A stretch of DNA of 64,000 nucleotides, taken from assembly GCF_040712315.1 (NCBI RefSeq), contig NC_134015.1, positions 12,172,945 through 12,236,944 on the forward strand. The letters are read 5' to 3'. Position 1 is the first letter of the stretch, and the number at the start of each line of letters is the position of its first letter. Below, in pieces: positions 1-12,149 of the stretch. Under the pieces are notes generated by a model that saw nothing but the letters and a program-made list of their open reading frames with translations, was not told the DNA's origin and ran no database searches. The DNA comes from Castanea sativa. Lineage: Eukaryota; Streptophyta; Magnoliopsida; Fagales; Fagaceae. The position numbers were made by a program, and so were the translations under genes.

Positions 1-362
1 ACCTGAAAATTTCAGGCCCAGATACCCGGCCACGCGCCGCCACACACGGCCACAAATCTCAGTGAACCACGGGTTTCTCACTCAAAACTGTGCAAATCTG
101 TGCACAATTTCAAAAAACCGACCACACAGGGCTCTTCAACAGCCTTAGATCTACAAAACCTAAAAATTTTAGGTTCAGAGGCCAAGCCACGCGCCGCCAA
201 AAACTCCGACGAAGGAACACGTGCTCCCACGCGCCACCGTCGTCTTCCACGCGCCGGATCTTCGTCTCCACGCGCCACACGCGTCGCACGCGTCAGATGC
301 AATCCGATGACGTCATCCTTTCGACCCGGTTCGACCCGAGAACCCGACCTGGATCCAGACCG

Positions 363-393
<31 letters not shown>

Positions 394-1130
394 TTAACAA
401 ATTAAGACTTTGACTTTGACCAAAAAGTCAAAATTTTCAAAACGGACCTGTCCCACTCAAATTTTCGCGTACTTTCCAATTTTGGGATGTTTCTTCAACT
501 GAGGCTCGAAAATTGTACAACAGTCCAATTTCTAAAAAAATTGACTTTTGCACAAACTTTGACCAAAAGTCAAAATTTTTAAGATTGACCTGTCTTGCTC
601 AATTTTTCGCGTACTTTCTAATTTTGGGGTCTATTTATTCATTTGAGAATCCAAAATTGCTCAAAATAGTGTGATTCTACAACTATGGGCTTTGATGTAA
701 ACTTTGACCGAAGATCAAGATGTTCAAGCAAAACTTGTCTTATTAGGTTGTCGCAAAGATTTTGATTTTGAAATCTAGGTATTTGTTTTGGACTTAGAAA
801 CTACACCCGCTTCTCCAAAGTACTAGCGGTGTCCAAAATTTAAGCTCTCAAGATCATAATTTGAAATCCATCCATTTGGTCTGGATTCCCTCAAAATTAT
901 CCTCCAGACTTGATCAAGGCTCCCCTTTCAAAAACAGACGAACTCTCACAAGTATGTCTCAAAATTGAAATTACATTGGGTCACTACTTCAGCCAATTAT
1001 TTCCGTCGGTGCCTACCAGTCTCCAACCTAACATTCTCATTCGGCGCCTACCGTTCCCATCCACCATTCTCACCAAAAAGTCTCGTCCGCCATTCTTAAA
1101 CCACCGAGCTACCATTCTTCATCTCTTCAC

Positions 1131-1140
1131 TATAAATAGA
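1131..1140 (+). promoter_or_regulatory. Internal TATA box in the 3' region of family A
   Basis: TATAAATAGA lies about 1.5 kb upstream of the 3' LTR in sense orientation. The element at 44472-60337 has the same box at about 46948-46957 on the - strand, with a conserved downstream leader. An ATG-initiated 90-codon frame follows at 1198-1470. The same frame stays open in the other copy (46573-46830) but its ATG is changed to ATA. A promoter is inferred from the motif only. Confidence 0.45.
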
Positions 1141-2810
1141 AGGGCCGGATCCGCTAAATCCATCAAGAAAAAAAAAACACATACATTGAGTCATGAAATG
1201 AAGATTTGCTTCTTTCAAATTTTCAAATCCTCCTTCTCACGGCCATTTCTCACTGTGGCCTCATCATTCTCAACACCTAGCAACCAAAATCGCTTCATAA
1301 TCAGCTTGAAATCAACCCTCTCATGGTTCAGTAGAAACCCTTCTCACAACATTATCGCTGTTTTAGGATTCAAACAAATTTTGTTTCCCTACTTAACGAC
1401 CTCATTTGTCCATAAAGTTACTCATAACACGGTCTGCATCGTTGTTCCATGCTTTCTTGGATTTGGTTGACCAGGAAATCCAAGTCCAGCAGAGACACCC
1501 GTTCCTAAGATCAGGGCTTTCGTAGTCTCTCTCCAACTGCTTGGTCTCCCATTAGAAGTAGCAATTCGGAACAAACAACAACCTGGTTGGTTTCTAAAAC
1601 CAGGATCACAAGTTAGCTCTATCTTTCATCTTTTGTGCTTTTCCAACAAGTGGCATTAGGTGAAGGTTGTAAAACGTGTTGGGGTATCCTACAAATTGTC
1701 TCCCATCCAACACTTGTGATGACCTCCAAGGTACCAGCTCATCAGAAATTAACCTTTGGTGTCGGTGAAGGGTTACCAAAGCCTCATCCCATGTTTCCGC
1801 CATCATGGGGTCCAAAGGTCATCGTTGCTGGTACCACAAAACACACTTTCTGGAATTACTCCAACTTAAGATCACTTTGAAGAATTTCGAAAATATACTT
1901 CCGAAATTACTTCAACTTAATGTCCGTCGGTATGGTCCAATCACACATGCACATTCAACGACTTGCTATCGGACCTCATTCAAGATGCAATTCCACATCC
2001 CAATGTGTACTTCCAGAGACATCTATGCCAGAGAGTCCCCAACATGCAGGGTCAGTACCATGGTGTCATATGTTTCACTCATTCACTTCATTTTCATTTC
2101 TATCTTCTTCACCATCAACATCAACAAACCTAAAATACTCTTCTGAAATTACCTCAACTTAACCTGAGTGATGCAATAACACATGCGCATTCAACCACAC
2201 TCCCACATGTTCTCTCTGTGATTCGAAGTATACCCTTCAGATATAACTTCGCCAGAAGTTCTTAAAAATAAGAGGCTAGCTCCAGAGCTCTGCATGCTGT
2301 ACCCAGCCAACATCCTCACCTCTTCTCCATCTTCAACACCCTGTGATCGCCACCAACGATCCAAAATACTCTTCTGAAATTACTTTGACTTAACCTTTGC
2401 TCAGAAAGCTCGGTCACACGAGCACATTCAAATACTGGCAGACCCCTTCTCGGTCTCATCAAAACCTTTCATATGGGTGGGTCTACTCTTCTGCAATTAC
2501 TTCATCCTGTTAAAAGCTCCACCACCTTCAACTATTTCACTAGAAGAGTCAAGTATAAAAAGATCCATTTTCTTTCAAGACTCATTCATTCACCACACTC
2601 CAAAACTGTGTGCATGAATGAGTCTCGAGAGGGCATTTGTAGAGAGGGAAAATTCCCGACCTATCACAAGCTGACATATCATACTACCAAGTCCACAAAA
2701 TACAGCCAATTACAAGGCGCCACGTATTGCTGCTAGGTTTTTCCATCACTATTCGGATTCCAATAGAAATTTGCCAAGTGTCATTGAAATAAAGGCATGA
2801 AACTGCATCA

Positions 2811-2900
2811 GCATGTGTAAGCAATGACACAAGCAGCCCTGCACGTGTAAGAGATGACACAAGCAATCCAGCACGTGTAAGCGATGACATAAGCGGATCA
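2811..2900 (+). repeat. 30-bp tandem repeat with CACGTG in LTR U3
   Basis: Three units start at 2811, 2841 and 2871 with exact 30-bp spacing. The second and third contain the palindrome CACGTG; the first has CATGTG. The array lies about 70-155 bp upstream of the TATA box. CACGTG is the core of the plant G-box bound by bZIP and bHLH factors; function here is inferred. Confidence 0.85.
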
Positions 2901-2965
2901 ATCAAGCTATGACAAGTGTCACCAATCAAACTCCGTCACGTGTCGCTCACCTACCCCTAAACTCC

Positions 2966-2975
2966 TATAAATAGA
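2966..2975 (+). promoter_or_regulatory. LTR TATA box, family A copy 1
   Basis: TATAAATAGA is preceded by CTCC and followed by a GACAGACAGACAGG-rich segment, the expected layout for the U3/R transition. The same box is conserved in both LTRs of the complete element. Confidence 0.75.
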
Positions 2976-3789
2976 AGCCTTCCTAAGACATTTGGGAGGA
3001 CAGACAGACAGGACACATAGAACAGAGAGAAGGAAGAAGATATCTTGAGTTCAGAAACCCAGAAGCTCTGCCAGGATCAAACCTCAAAGCCTCCAAGAAT
3101 TTCAAGAACTTCAACCTCGAATACAAACAACATTCGAAGCAAAATCATCCAAACTACTCGTCCAGATCTCAAAGTTCACTGGAACCAAGCTCAAAAGCCT
3201 TCAGAAACCTCAACAAACCACAAATTGGTGAAGCTCTACGGATTCAAGCCTCCAAAGCCCCGAAGAATTTCTACCACAAACCTTCAAACACGAAGAACAC
3301 ACGAAAAACACACGAAAAACACGAAGAACACGAAGAACAAAGAATTTCTAACAAGCTCATAGTCAGAGATTCATTGTAATTCCATTTCAAAGATCTTCGA
3401 TCCATTCCTCAGCTAAATTGAAGAATATCTTATGTTCAAATCAAAATCACATTACCACAATTACAATCAATAAATCTTTCAAGGGGATCGAATCAGAGGA
3501 TCACTCTTTTGTAATTACAGAGAATTGTACCACACATTTATCAATACAAATTCGTATTTGTGAAACTATTTTACTTGTTTGATTTATTTCGAACTAAGAA
3601 ATTTAGTCGTCTACAATATGATATATTTTGTAATTTTAAATTATAGTAATGTTAGAAAAAATAAAATAAAATAAATTAAAAATTTTAATTTCATATTATC
3701 ATAATATGCATCACATAAAAAACACAATACAATAAACGAAACACGTCTTAATTTTAACACAATCAAAACAAAAAAAAACTATGGAAGTG

Positions 3790-4100
3790 GTAAGAAATCC
3801 TGTTCAACAAGTGAGTTTGGTACTGTGTGGAGATCGTGAATGATATTGGAGGCTTTTTGTCGTCATTAATTCTCGTCAGCAAGCTGTCTTCACTCTTTAG
3901 TTGGGTTTAAGGTTTCCTAGTGTGATTGCAAAACTGGTCAAATCCCTTCATCCCTTGCTGGTGCTTAGAATCAGAACTCTGTTGAATCCCAACTCTTTGG
4001 CTTTAAAAACACCTTCACTCACTGCTTCCTATAAGGCTAGGTAGTGCTTCTTCTTTTCACAGCTGCTGCCGCCTGAAAATATGATAGCTCCTTCTTGATT
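3790..4100 (-). pseudogene. Possible RNase H-like (RVT_3-type) fragment
   Basis: On the - strand, short reading segments around ELGFQ/ILS-like residues weakly resemble the plant RVT_3 RNase H domain found in LINE-type elements. Stops interrupt every frame. The likeness is only suggestive and could be chance. The neighbouring stretches (3616-3790 and 4100-4180) show nothing else. Confidence 0.25.
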
Positions 4101-4181
4101 TAAAGCCTGATAAGCAAAACAACTGCTAAGCCTTAGTTCTAAATATTTTGCATGAATCTTCAACAAATTAATTTGCTAGAG

Positions 4182-4420
4182 TTGATCACATGTATTTTAC
4201 TACTTTGATTACATATGCGTGTGTATATATATATATATATTAATGAATGTAATTCACTAGGGAGTGATCACATGTATTTTACTACTTTGATTACATGTGT
4301 GTGTATATATATATATTAATGAATGTAATTCACTAGGTAGTGATCACATGTATTTTACTACTTTGATTACATGTGTGTGTATATATATATATATATTAAT
4401 GTATGTAATTCACTAAGTGA
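4182..4420. repeat. Three tandem copies of a ~76-82-bp repeat
   Basis: Units start near 4182, 4264 and 4340. Each opens with TGATCACATGTATTTTAC and closes with GTAATTCACTA. They differ mainly in the length of an internal TA/TG run, which explains the uneven spacing. Confidence 0.85.
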
Positions 4421-4497
4421 TTACACCATCAGCTTATATATATACTATTCTCATAATATTTTATAAAAATTTTAAGAAATTCCAATCTCTCATTTGT

Positions 4498-4498
<1 letters not shown>

Positions 4499-4562
<64 letters not shown>
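4499..4562. repeat. (TA)n microsatellite
   Basis: About 31 uninterrupted TA dinucleotides are followed by a T-run. The reading frame through it encodes only alternating Y and I and is not a gene. Confidence 0.97.
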
Positions 4563-4575
<13 letters not shown>

Positions 4576-4886
4576 TGAGTAAAATGCAAAAACATCGATC
4601 CTTGGAGTTTGGATCAGCTAGCTATAAACTAATCCCATATACTATCAATTTTGTATTATTGATCATGAGGTATAATTATCCAAATTGACCATTCACCTTA
4701 ATTTTGTTAACTATAATTGATAAAATAAGGTCATATGGTATGCTCATATTATTTTTAAAATAGTTTCTTTTACAATTAAGAGGTTACATGCACCTGATTA
4801 AAAAAAAAAAGAAAAAGAAAAAAGAGAGAGGTTACATGCACACTACGTGACTATGTTTTGCACACCACACGACCATTTTTTGTGAG

Positions 4887-5200
4887 AGGAAATGGGTTTT
4901 TGCCCTTTTTTTTTTAAAATAATCCAGCAAAATGCCATGTATCTGAAACTATTTAGAGAAATGTCCCTGTTTTGAAACTCGATTTTTGGATAATCGAGTT
5001 ATAGTGAACTGAAAATTAAAAAAAAAAAAAAACTATGTTTACGTTCGCTATAACTCGATGTTCCAAAAATCGAATTATATATTTGAAACTTGATTTTTAG
5101 AAAATCGAGTTTCAAAATAAGAACATTTCATTAGTTAGTTTCAAACATGGGATATTTTGCTGAATATTTTAAAAAGAAAGGACAAAAGCCCATTTTCTCC
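4887..5200. mobile_element. Foldback (MITE-like) element, copy A, with 14-bp TSD
   Basis: The two arms are near-complementary over roughly 120 bp each, separated by a short A-rich centre, so the whole element is an imperfect hairpin. The ends read AGGAAATGGG and, on the other strand, GGAGAAAATGGG. It is flanked by a perfect 14-bp direct repeat, CCATTTTTTGTGAG, at 4873-4886 and 5201-5214. It has no coding capacity. A second member lies at 24062-24339, with conserved arm motifs CAGCAAAATG and GAAACTCGATTTT. Confidence 0.85.
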
Positions 5201-5215
5201 CCATTTTTTGTGAGT

Positions 5216-7200
5216 TATACATTTAATAGAAGTAAGGTAAAGGTCAATTTTGTTTGACCTATTGACGGATAATTTCGGAGTTGCCTTTGTTTTTGGTTTT
5301 CTTTGAATTGAACTTATCCGTTGAGCCAAACAATTATAATTAGCAAAAGTTAATGTCACCACAAGGATATACAAACGAATACAAATCCTCTGTATTACTT
5401 TTTGTGTTCTACTTTGTTTTCTATCAATTATAACTTATCATGTGTTTTTTTTTTTTTTTTCTATTTTAAACTTTGCTTATTTTATAAAGAAAGTTAAACA
5501 AATACATTGCAAATTGTAATTGGTGAAACATAGAGTGAAATATAAAAATTGGTATAGAAAATTTGTATTTCATTCGAAGATTGTCATATTTTACTAGGTA
5601 TGAATGGTATTTTAGCGGTTTTATTAAAAACCCATAAAGAATATTAATATTGTAAGTTTCAATTAACTCAATCATTAATTTTTTTCTTTTTTTCTTTTTT
5701 TGACATCCAATGACTTAGATCTTCGCAACTACGTTAAAAAGAAAGCTTCATTGTGTTAGTATGATGATTATAAAAAGAGAACGCGTCAATGTGGCTTGAA
5801 AGCTAAGATAGACAAGGACCATGTCTTGTATGGCTTCAATGAAGTTTTATAGGCAGCATTTGTTGCCACAAAATTTCTGAGTATGATGCCTTTACGTGCT
5901 TATTCAGCCAAAAAAAGCTCCATGCCACCAAGACCAACACCAACCTAGCTAGCTTCACTGTCCAGAACCAGTGAGTTAACCAAACTTTCCAAACAATGAA
6001 AACTAGTAGACTTTTAGAAAAGAATCACTTTTGGGTAATTGTGAGGGTTGAAACCAAAGTTTTCGTTTGGGGTTGGAGCCGTGAATAGTGAGTTGAACAA
6101 ACCTGCATATATTCATATAATTAAACAATGACTTTTTTTCCTTCTCAAAAAAAAAAAACAATGACTTTTTTTTTTCCAATTGACTTCCACCACTCATATA
6201 TAAATCATGATCAATTGCATATAGTTGTACAAATAGGTGTGGACTTGGTTGTGGTCTTAAAATTTTTCAAGAGGAGGTATAGGCCTTAGGCATCAGCAAA
6301 GCATGACGTATCAATTCAACCTACACAGCGTGGTTAGGTAATTTGGGATGCTTACTTCTCATTTTCTTTACTTAAAAGCAAACCATATGGACAGAACAGA
6401 ACCAACTATATGTAATTAAGTTCTCCTTCTCCTTAGGCATTGCTCTAAACGACTACAAGTAGTACACTAAAAAAAAGGATCAATTTTTCTACTGCTTGTA
6501 TTTTATTTTATATTTTTTATAAGTTTAATTTTAGGATATTTCTTTGGAAACAGCTTTGCCTAATTTAAAAAGAATAAGTTATTCATACATCCATTAAGTC
6601 TTAGGTCCGTCTAATTAGTGTTTCTATTCAAGAGGTTTTTTTTATATAATTTAATTGTTACAATAAATAGGGATAAGGAATTTGAACCCTACTTCTTTTT
6701 ATAAATAATCAAACTAAATAATATTATTGAGCTACAAGACTTTTAATGCTTTTTAAGGGATACTAAAATATTTTAAGGCATTAAAGCCCTTAGTAGAAGT
6801 TTCCAAAATATCGCTAAAGTGCTTCTTAAACTCTCAACTTTAAGGTTAAAAATGAAATTTAGAACTTTTTAGGAAAGAAATCTAGGATTCATTTTTCATG
6901 CTGATAAATCAAAAACTTTCAAGCATCATTCTTTGTAAATTTACCAAACACTCAAAACGCTATATAAATTTAGTTACTGTTCTATATCAAAAAAATATAT
7001 ACAATTAAAACTCTACTTCTTACAATACCAAATGAACACTTAAATTCTCAACCTCACCTTCCACCCTATTCATGTGGAAAATCATATGAGAGATCTATGC
7101 GAACCACACTTCATCAAAAGTTGAAGTAGACGACCTAACCTCTCAATTGTCATACTTTTGGAATCAAGGCCAAGTATGACAATTGGATTGAAATTGTGGC
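5216..7200. repeat. Segmental duplication, copy 1
   Basis: This stretch is colinear with 8085-10201 plus 11629-11690. Shared blocks include 5230-5370 with 8095-8250, 5700-5890 with 8350-8760, and 6780-7190 with 9830-10201. Small indels and many substitutions show an old duplication. No coding region is recognisable in either copy. Confidence 0.8.
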
Positions 7201-7405
7201 CAAGTACTTCTGAAAAAAAGAAAATTTGCTTTGGGTTTACAAGTCCAGGTAACGTGAGTTTTATGGACTTTGATGCTAAATTTTAGCATATCCGGAGTTT
7301 TAACTCCCGATGCCAATGCTCTTAGTAGAGACAGAAATAAAGAGGGATTATCTTCTATCTAATGGTTAGATAATTGCTAACTTTTGAAGGACGGATGGTT
7401 AATAT

Positions 7406-7944
7406 CAGTGGCGGAGGGAGAATTTTAATCTAGAGGGGGCAAAATTAAAAGACGATATTAAAAGTGAAATTTATTTAAAAAACATTAATCAACAATAATA
7501 ACAAAATAAATAAACAATTGTAAGCAAATATGAATATATTTCATATTATTAAAATAAATAAACAAAAACAACCAATTCATAGCTGTTAAAAAATTTACAA
7601 ACTGATGGAGTAAAAATATGATTAGTGTTACTTAAAAAATATAATGAATAAATGTTTGAAATTATTTATTGTGATTGCTGACATGCCAATTTGTAAGATA
7701 TAAGTAGTAAAATTTGTAATATTTTTAGCATCATTCAAAGATAAAATGCTGTGAAAAGTATCATAAATAGTAAAAATTTTGTAAATAATAATATAAAAAA
7801 TAATGAAATAGGTGGTTTGGCCATTTTCAAGTTTCAACAAGTAGAAGTCTTTTTTTTTTTCCTCGTGACTACTAATACAAAAAAAAAAAAAATAGGAGTC
7901 AGGGGGCAGGTGCCCCCCCTCGCCCCCCTCTGGCTCTGCCAGTG
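7406..7944. mobile_element. Non-autonomous hAT-like element
   Basis: The element begins CAGTGGCGGAGG and ends with the near-inverse CTCTGCCAGTG. It is flanked by an 8-bp direct repeat GTTAATAT at 7398-7405 and 7945-7952. An 8-bp TSD and CAGTGG-type termini are established marks of the hAT superfamily. The interior is AT-rich with no transposase frame. Confidence 0.8.
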
Positions 7945-8465
7945 GTTAATATATTAACAGTTTTTAGAATTGGAATACAACACAACAACCATTAAGCTTT
8001 AGCCACAAATTTTTGCATTAATTATGAATCTTCAACAAATTAAGTAAGGTTGACCATATATTTAACAGTACTAATAAGATGAAGAGCAGGAGAAGTCAAT
8101 TTTGTCTGAGCTATTGACGGATATTATTGTGTAATTTACGGATAATTTCTGGAGCTGCCTTTGTCTCTGGTTTTCTTTGACTTGAATTCTTATCCATTGA
8201 GCCAAATGATAATAATCAGCAAAAGTTAATGTCACCACAAGGACAAATGAACGCTTTCATTTTTGACTAGGTGTGAATGGTATTTTAGCAGTTTTCTTTA
8301 TAAAAAAAAGGCATCAAAAATATTAATCGTAGGCTCTAACTGATAAAAAATTTTGACGTCCAATGACGACTTAGATCTTTGCAACTACATTAAAAAGAAA
8401 GCTTCATATATTGTGTTAGTACGATAATAAATAATTATAATAAAACTAACATCATAAGTTCAAGT

Positions 8466-8585
8466 GTCAAAGGGCTTGTAGCTGAATTGACACCTCTCTA
8501 TATACAAAGTACTTGAAGGTTTGAGGAGAAATGATTCGAGCTGTGGGGTTAGCAACATACTGTAATTATTTCTCAAAAAAAAAAA
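8466..8585 (+). mobile_element. tRNA-derived SINE with 15-bp TSD
   Basis: A box A-like TAGCTGAATTGA (8479-8490) and a box B-like ATGATTCGAGC (about 8531-8541) are followed by an A12 tail. The element is flanked by a perfect 15-bp repeat ATCATAAGTTCAAGT at 8451-8465 and 8586-8600. The structure is that of a Pol III-transcribed SINE inserted by LINE machinery. Confidence 0.88.
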
Positions 8586-8611
8586 ATCATAAGTTCAAGT
8601 AATATGTTATC

Positions 8612-8630
8612 CCTATCCAAAAAAAAAAAG
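8612..8630 (+). mobile_element. 19-bp retroposon tail with 13-bp TSD
   Basis: CCTATCC followed by an A-run and G is bracketed by GTAATATGTTATC at 8599-8611 and 8631-8643. It looks like an extreme 5' truncation of a SINE or LINE insertion. Local slippage is an alternative. Confidence 0.6.
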
Positions 8631-10201
8631 GTAATATGTTATCAATAAATGAGGACACACCAATATGGCTAGAAATCTAAGATAGACAAGGACCGCGTCT
8701 TGTATGACTTCAATGAAGTTTTATAGCCGCCATTTGTCGCCGCAAAATTTCTGAGTATATATGAGGCCTTTACGTGCATATTGATTTAACCAAACTTTCC
8801 AAACATTTAAAATTATGGTATTTATTAATGAATTATTTTTAAAAAGTTTTGATATTACTCTTATGAAGAATATAAAAAATTGTCAAAAAATTAAATATTT
8901 TTTATTTTTTGTTCATAAAAAATTTTAAAACACTTCTTAAACCAATATCCTTAGAATATCAATTAATTTTTCCCTTACATGAAAAAAATAATCAGTTTTG
9001 GGAAATTGTATGTTGGAACCAAACCTACAAAAATATTCATATAGACAGTCAATGACTTTTCCCCGCGTATACAAGAAATAGCCTTAGGCTGGCCTTCAGC
9101 GATGCATGCACGTATGGCGCGTAACAATTCATATAGTAATTAAGGTCTCCTTTTCCCTTTGGCGTTGTTCTCTTAATTACACCAATGATTTTATGAGTGT
9201 TATAGCCATCCGAAAAGTCTAAGTATTCTTTTTAGGTGGGTTGAGAATTTGAGATCTACATCTATACAGAAATTATATACATCTGTGTCACGTTTAAAAT
9301 GGCAATACCACATACCTTTTGAAATCACGTTTTTAAACATGATTTTTTTATAAAATTTTATTGTTTACTAAGGACATATATGTACAATGTCAACGAGTGT
9401 ATTATAAAAAGCATGGGACTATTATTACTCTTTGCATTTTTTTTTATTTGCTTTCACGTTCCATAAATAGCTAACAGTTGGGACCGTTTCATAAATAGAC
9501 CAATATGGCCATTCCATGCATCTTAAAATTTCCTTCTTGTATAAACAAAAACAAAAAAAAAAAAAGGTTCAACTTATCCTGCTTTTACTTCTTTTCTTTT
9601 TTTTTTAAATTAGGATGAAACAGCTTGGCCTCATTTTTCTTACTTATTAAATTATTCATACATCCATTGAGAAGGAGTCCGTTTAGTGTTGCTATTCAAG
9701 GTTTTTTTATATATAACTTAATTATTGTAATAAATAATTTAGAAATAATTTGACCACATCATGTAACTGTGCTACAAGACTTTAAGTGCTTTTCAATGAA
9801 TGTTAAAATACTTTAAGAGCCTTACAGCTCTAAGCAGAAATTGCCAAAATATCGCTAAAGTGCTTTCAATTTAAGGTTAATAATAAAATTTAGAACTTTT
9901 AGGAAAGAAATATAGGATTCATTATTCATGCTTATAAATCAAAAACTTTCAACCATTATTCTTTGTAATTTTACCAAACACTCAAAACGCTATATAAATT
10001 TTTAGTTAAGAGTATATATCACAAAAACTCTACAATTAAAATCTACTTCTTACAATACCAAATGAACACTTAAATTCTTGACCTCACCTTCCACCCCATT
10101 CATGTGGAAATTCATATGAGAGGTCTATGTGGACCTTGCTTCATCAAAAATTGAACTAGACGACCTAACCTCTCAATTCTAATACTTTTGGAATCAAGGC
10201 C

Positions 10202-11628
10202 TAGTGTGCTATTGCAGACAACCAAAAATTAAAACCTATACTCCTAAAAATACATGTAGTGGTGTGAGTAAGGATCGTTCCCACAGAAAGTATCTAGCCT
10301 AGTTTTATGCTACGTGAACAAGGATTGGGGGGGGGGGGTTGATTATAAGGCAAAGAATTTTAAGAAAAACAACTGAGGAACAATTTAAATCAAAGTATCA
10401 AAATCAATCAAGAGAACAAACCTTGGTCTAAGTCAACATCCACCATCGGAATATTATAACTGATCATTGATGCAAGCATATATCAATTCACACTTTGAAT
10501 ATTCACCGTTGGAACTATTTTCCTATTTTTCCTTAGTCGCAATTAATTAGAAAACAAGCAATCTAATTAACCCTAACTACTAAACAACCCAAGACAAGCA
10601 CTAAAGGTTTAATCTAGTAGCAGCCTTAAGAATTAGAAAGATCGATGAAGCTAAACAACACAAGCACAAGCAGTTGCATTTAATTTAGTCGAGCGTTCTT
10701 CCTAAGATCTAATAGTTTTTGACGCAGCAAATAATTAAATCTTGGTTGCTTCACAAATTAGAGAGATCAAACAATTATGGATTTGATATCTAACCTAGTA
10801 GTAGATTGCAACGAATAATAAACTAGTAGACCTCCTAGTAATTAAACGAGACAATCATGAAAATAGGCACAGAAGAACATCCAATATTCAAAGCATAAAT
10901 TGAACAATAAAAACAAATTAGATCTCTTAGTTTTATTGAGTCCAAGGCTTTAGTTTCCTTCGACCAAGTATAAAAGTTTAGCCAAGCAAGGTCATGATGA
11001 AAACTCAAAGGAGAAGTTACAGAAGAGGGGAGAGAGAGGCATCTGTCCAATCTAATTTCTTCTCCCCTCTTTAGCACGTTAATTCCCATTTCCCAAGCTT
11101 ACAAAAACTCCTAAAAATATTCTAAATAATAATATCCAAATTTGACTAATTAAGGAAAATATTAAAAATAAAACAAAGTCCTAATATAACTAGGAAAGTG
11201 GTGTTTTTCAGCTGAAATTTTCGTGCACTAGATCTGGAAGCTTCTGAAAATAAACCGCATTAGGTATTAGAATTTCAGGCAAAGGAACATTCCAGAACGT
11301 CAGCAGTGCAGGTGCAACAACTTCAAGCCCGATTTCGACCTTGATGCAGCCAGTATCTCTCAAAACTCAAAACATGAAAGTTGTAGAGATTTTTCTTGGC
11401 GTTCCATAGCATCTTGAATCATTTCAATCAGAGCTCTGATGAGAGAGTTATGCCTAGATTACGAAGCGATATTGAAATTGTCCAAAATCGCCCAATTAGC
11501 TACATTTTGCACTTAATGCCTCCATTTGCATCCTAAATCAAAATATAAGAATAATGAGTACATTTAGGCACCAAATAAGTATAAAAAACTAAACATTAAG
11601 GGAGAAAAATATGACAATTTGCATTCTC
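10202..11628. mobile_element. 1.4-kb insertion with 9-bp TSD (Mutator-like?)
   Basis: The insertion interrupts segmental-duplication copy 2. Its flanks are ATCAAGGCC at 10193-10201 and 11629-11637. The homologous empty site near 7163-7190 has this 9-mer once, followed directly by the sequence seen at 11638. A 9-bp TSD is typical of Mutator-like elements, but long terminal inverted repeats are not evident, so the class is uncertain. A G9 run lies near 10329. The small open frames inside show no known domain. Confidence 0.8.
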
Positions 11629-12149
11629 ATCAAGGCCAAGTATGACAATTGGTTTGAATTGGTGGCCAAGTCAACTTATGAAAAGAAAAATTGCAACATT
11701 ATAACTTTTTTATTTTCTTTTCTCTTTTCACAAGATTTATTCAATAGATCTTTTTCCACTTCGAAGTTTTGATACCAAATTTATAAATTTCCTTCACAAT
11801 TAAATCATTTAAGCCAAATTATAGGGACATGAGAAACTATTATGATCCTAGTGTTCCATATGAAATAAGAGTAAACTTAATCATGTATATATAAGCTCTT
11901 GGCCACCCTACCCTTACAAGCCAGTTTTCAATGATGCGTTTTATGCATAGATTTGTATCATTTGGTATTAAATCCAACCAACATGCCGAGTAATCAAACT
12001 TAACTCATTAAGTATGAGATCAAATGAGCTGTGGGTTTGTGGTCAGATCTCGGATAGGGTGACCTAGAGGCTAAATTAAAATAACTGATAGGTAAGTGGA
12101 ATCGCCAAAAGAGAAAATACTACCATTGGGTCAATGTCAATAGAATGAA

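Larger units (their letters stand above)
1..3615 (+). mobile_element. 3' portion of a Ty3/gypsy LTR element (family A, copy 1)
   Basis: This segment matches, in inverted orientation, the 3' end of the complete family A element at 44472-60337: 1-2637 corresponds to 45438-48100 and 2638-3615 to its LTR. It is therefore the non-coding 3' region and 3' LTR of a + strand copy whose gag-pol lies left of the window. The body holds a CpG-rich patch (about 190-310), an A-run (about 367-390), an internal TATA box (1131) and a degenerate repeated module around the CTGAAATTAC motif (near 1901, 2142, 2371 and 2489). A purine-rich stretch (about 2623-2633) just before the LTR fits a polypurine tract. The base after the LTR begins ATATG; the matching left TSD is outside the window. 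Confidence 0.85.
2638..3615 (+). repeat. 3' LTR of family A copy 1
   Basis: The LTR starts TGTAGAGAGG and ends GTCGTCTACA, so it has TG...CA ends inside a short TGTAGA/TCTACA inverted repeat. It is colinear with the 966-bp LTRs at 44472-45437 and 59372-60337 but is 978 bp long. It has three 30-bp tandem units in U3 instead of four, and an expanded acacgaaga-type tract near 3290-3345. The TATA box is at 2966-2975. Confidence 0.9.
8085..11690. repeat. Segmental duplication, copy 2 (interrupted)
   Basis: This is the second copy of 5216-7200. It has gained a SINE at 8466-8585, a tiny poly(A)-containing insertion at 8612-8630 and a 1.4-kb insertion at 10202-11628. Copy 1 preserves the empty sites of these insertions, at least for the last one. 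Confidence 0.8.

Noticed and set aside
4494..4688. 64-codon frame of alternating Y and I
   Set aside because: Translation of a TA microsatellite; no gene.
10835..11089. 84-codon - strand frame in the 9-bp-TSD insertion
   Set aside because: No domain, and base composition like its surroundings.
10202..11628. Firm assignment to Mutator
   Set aside because: The 9-bp TSD fits, but the ends show no convincing terminal inverted repeat, so the class was left open.
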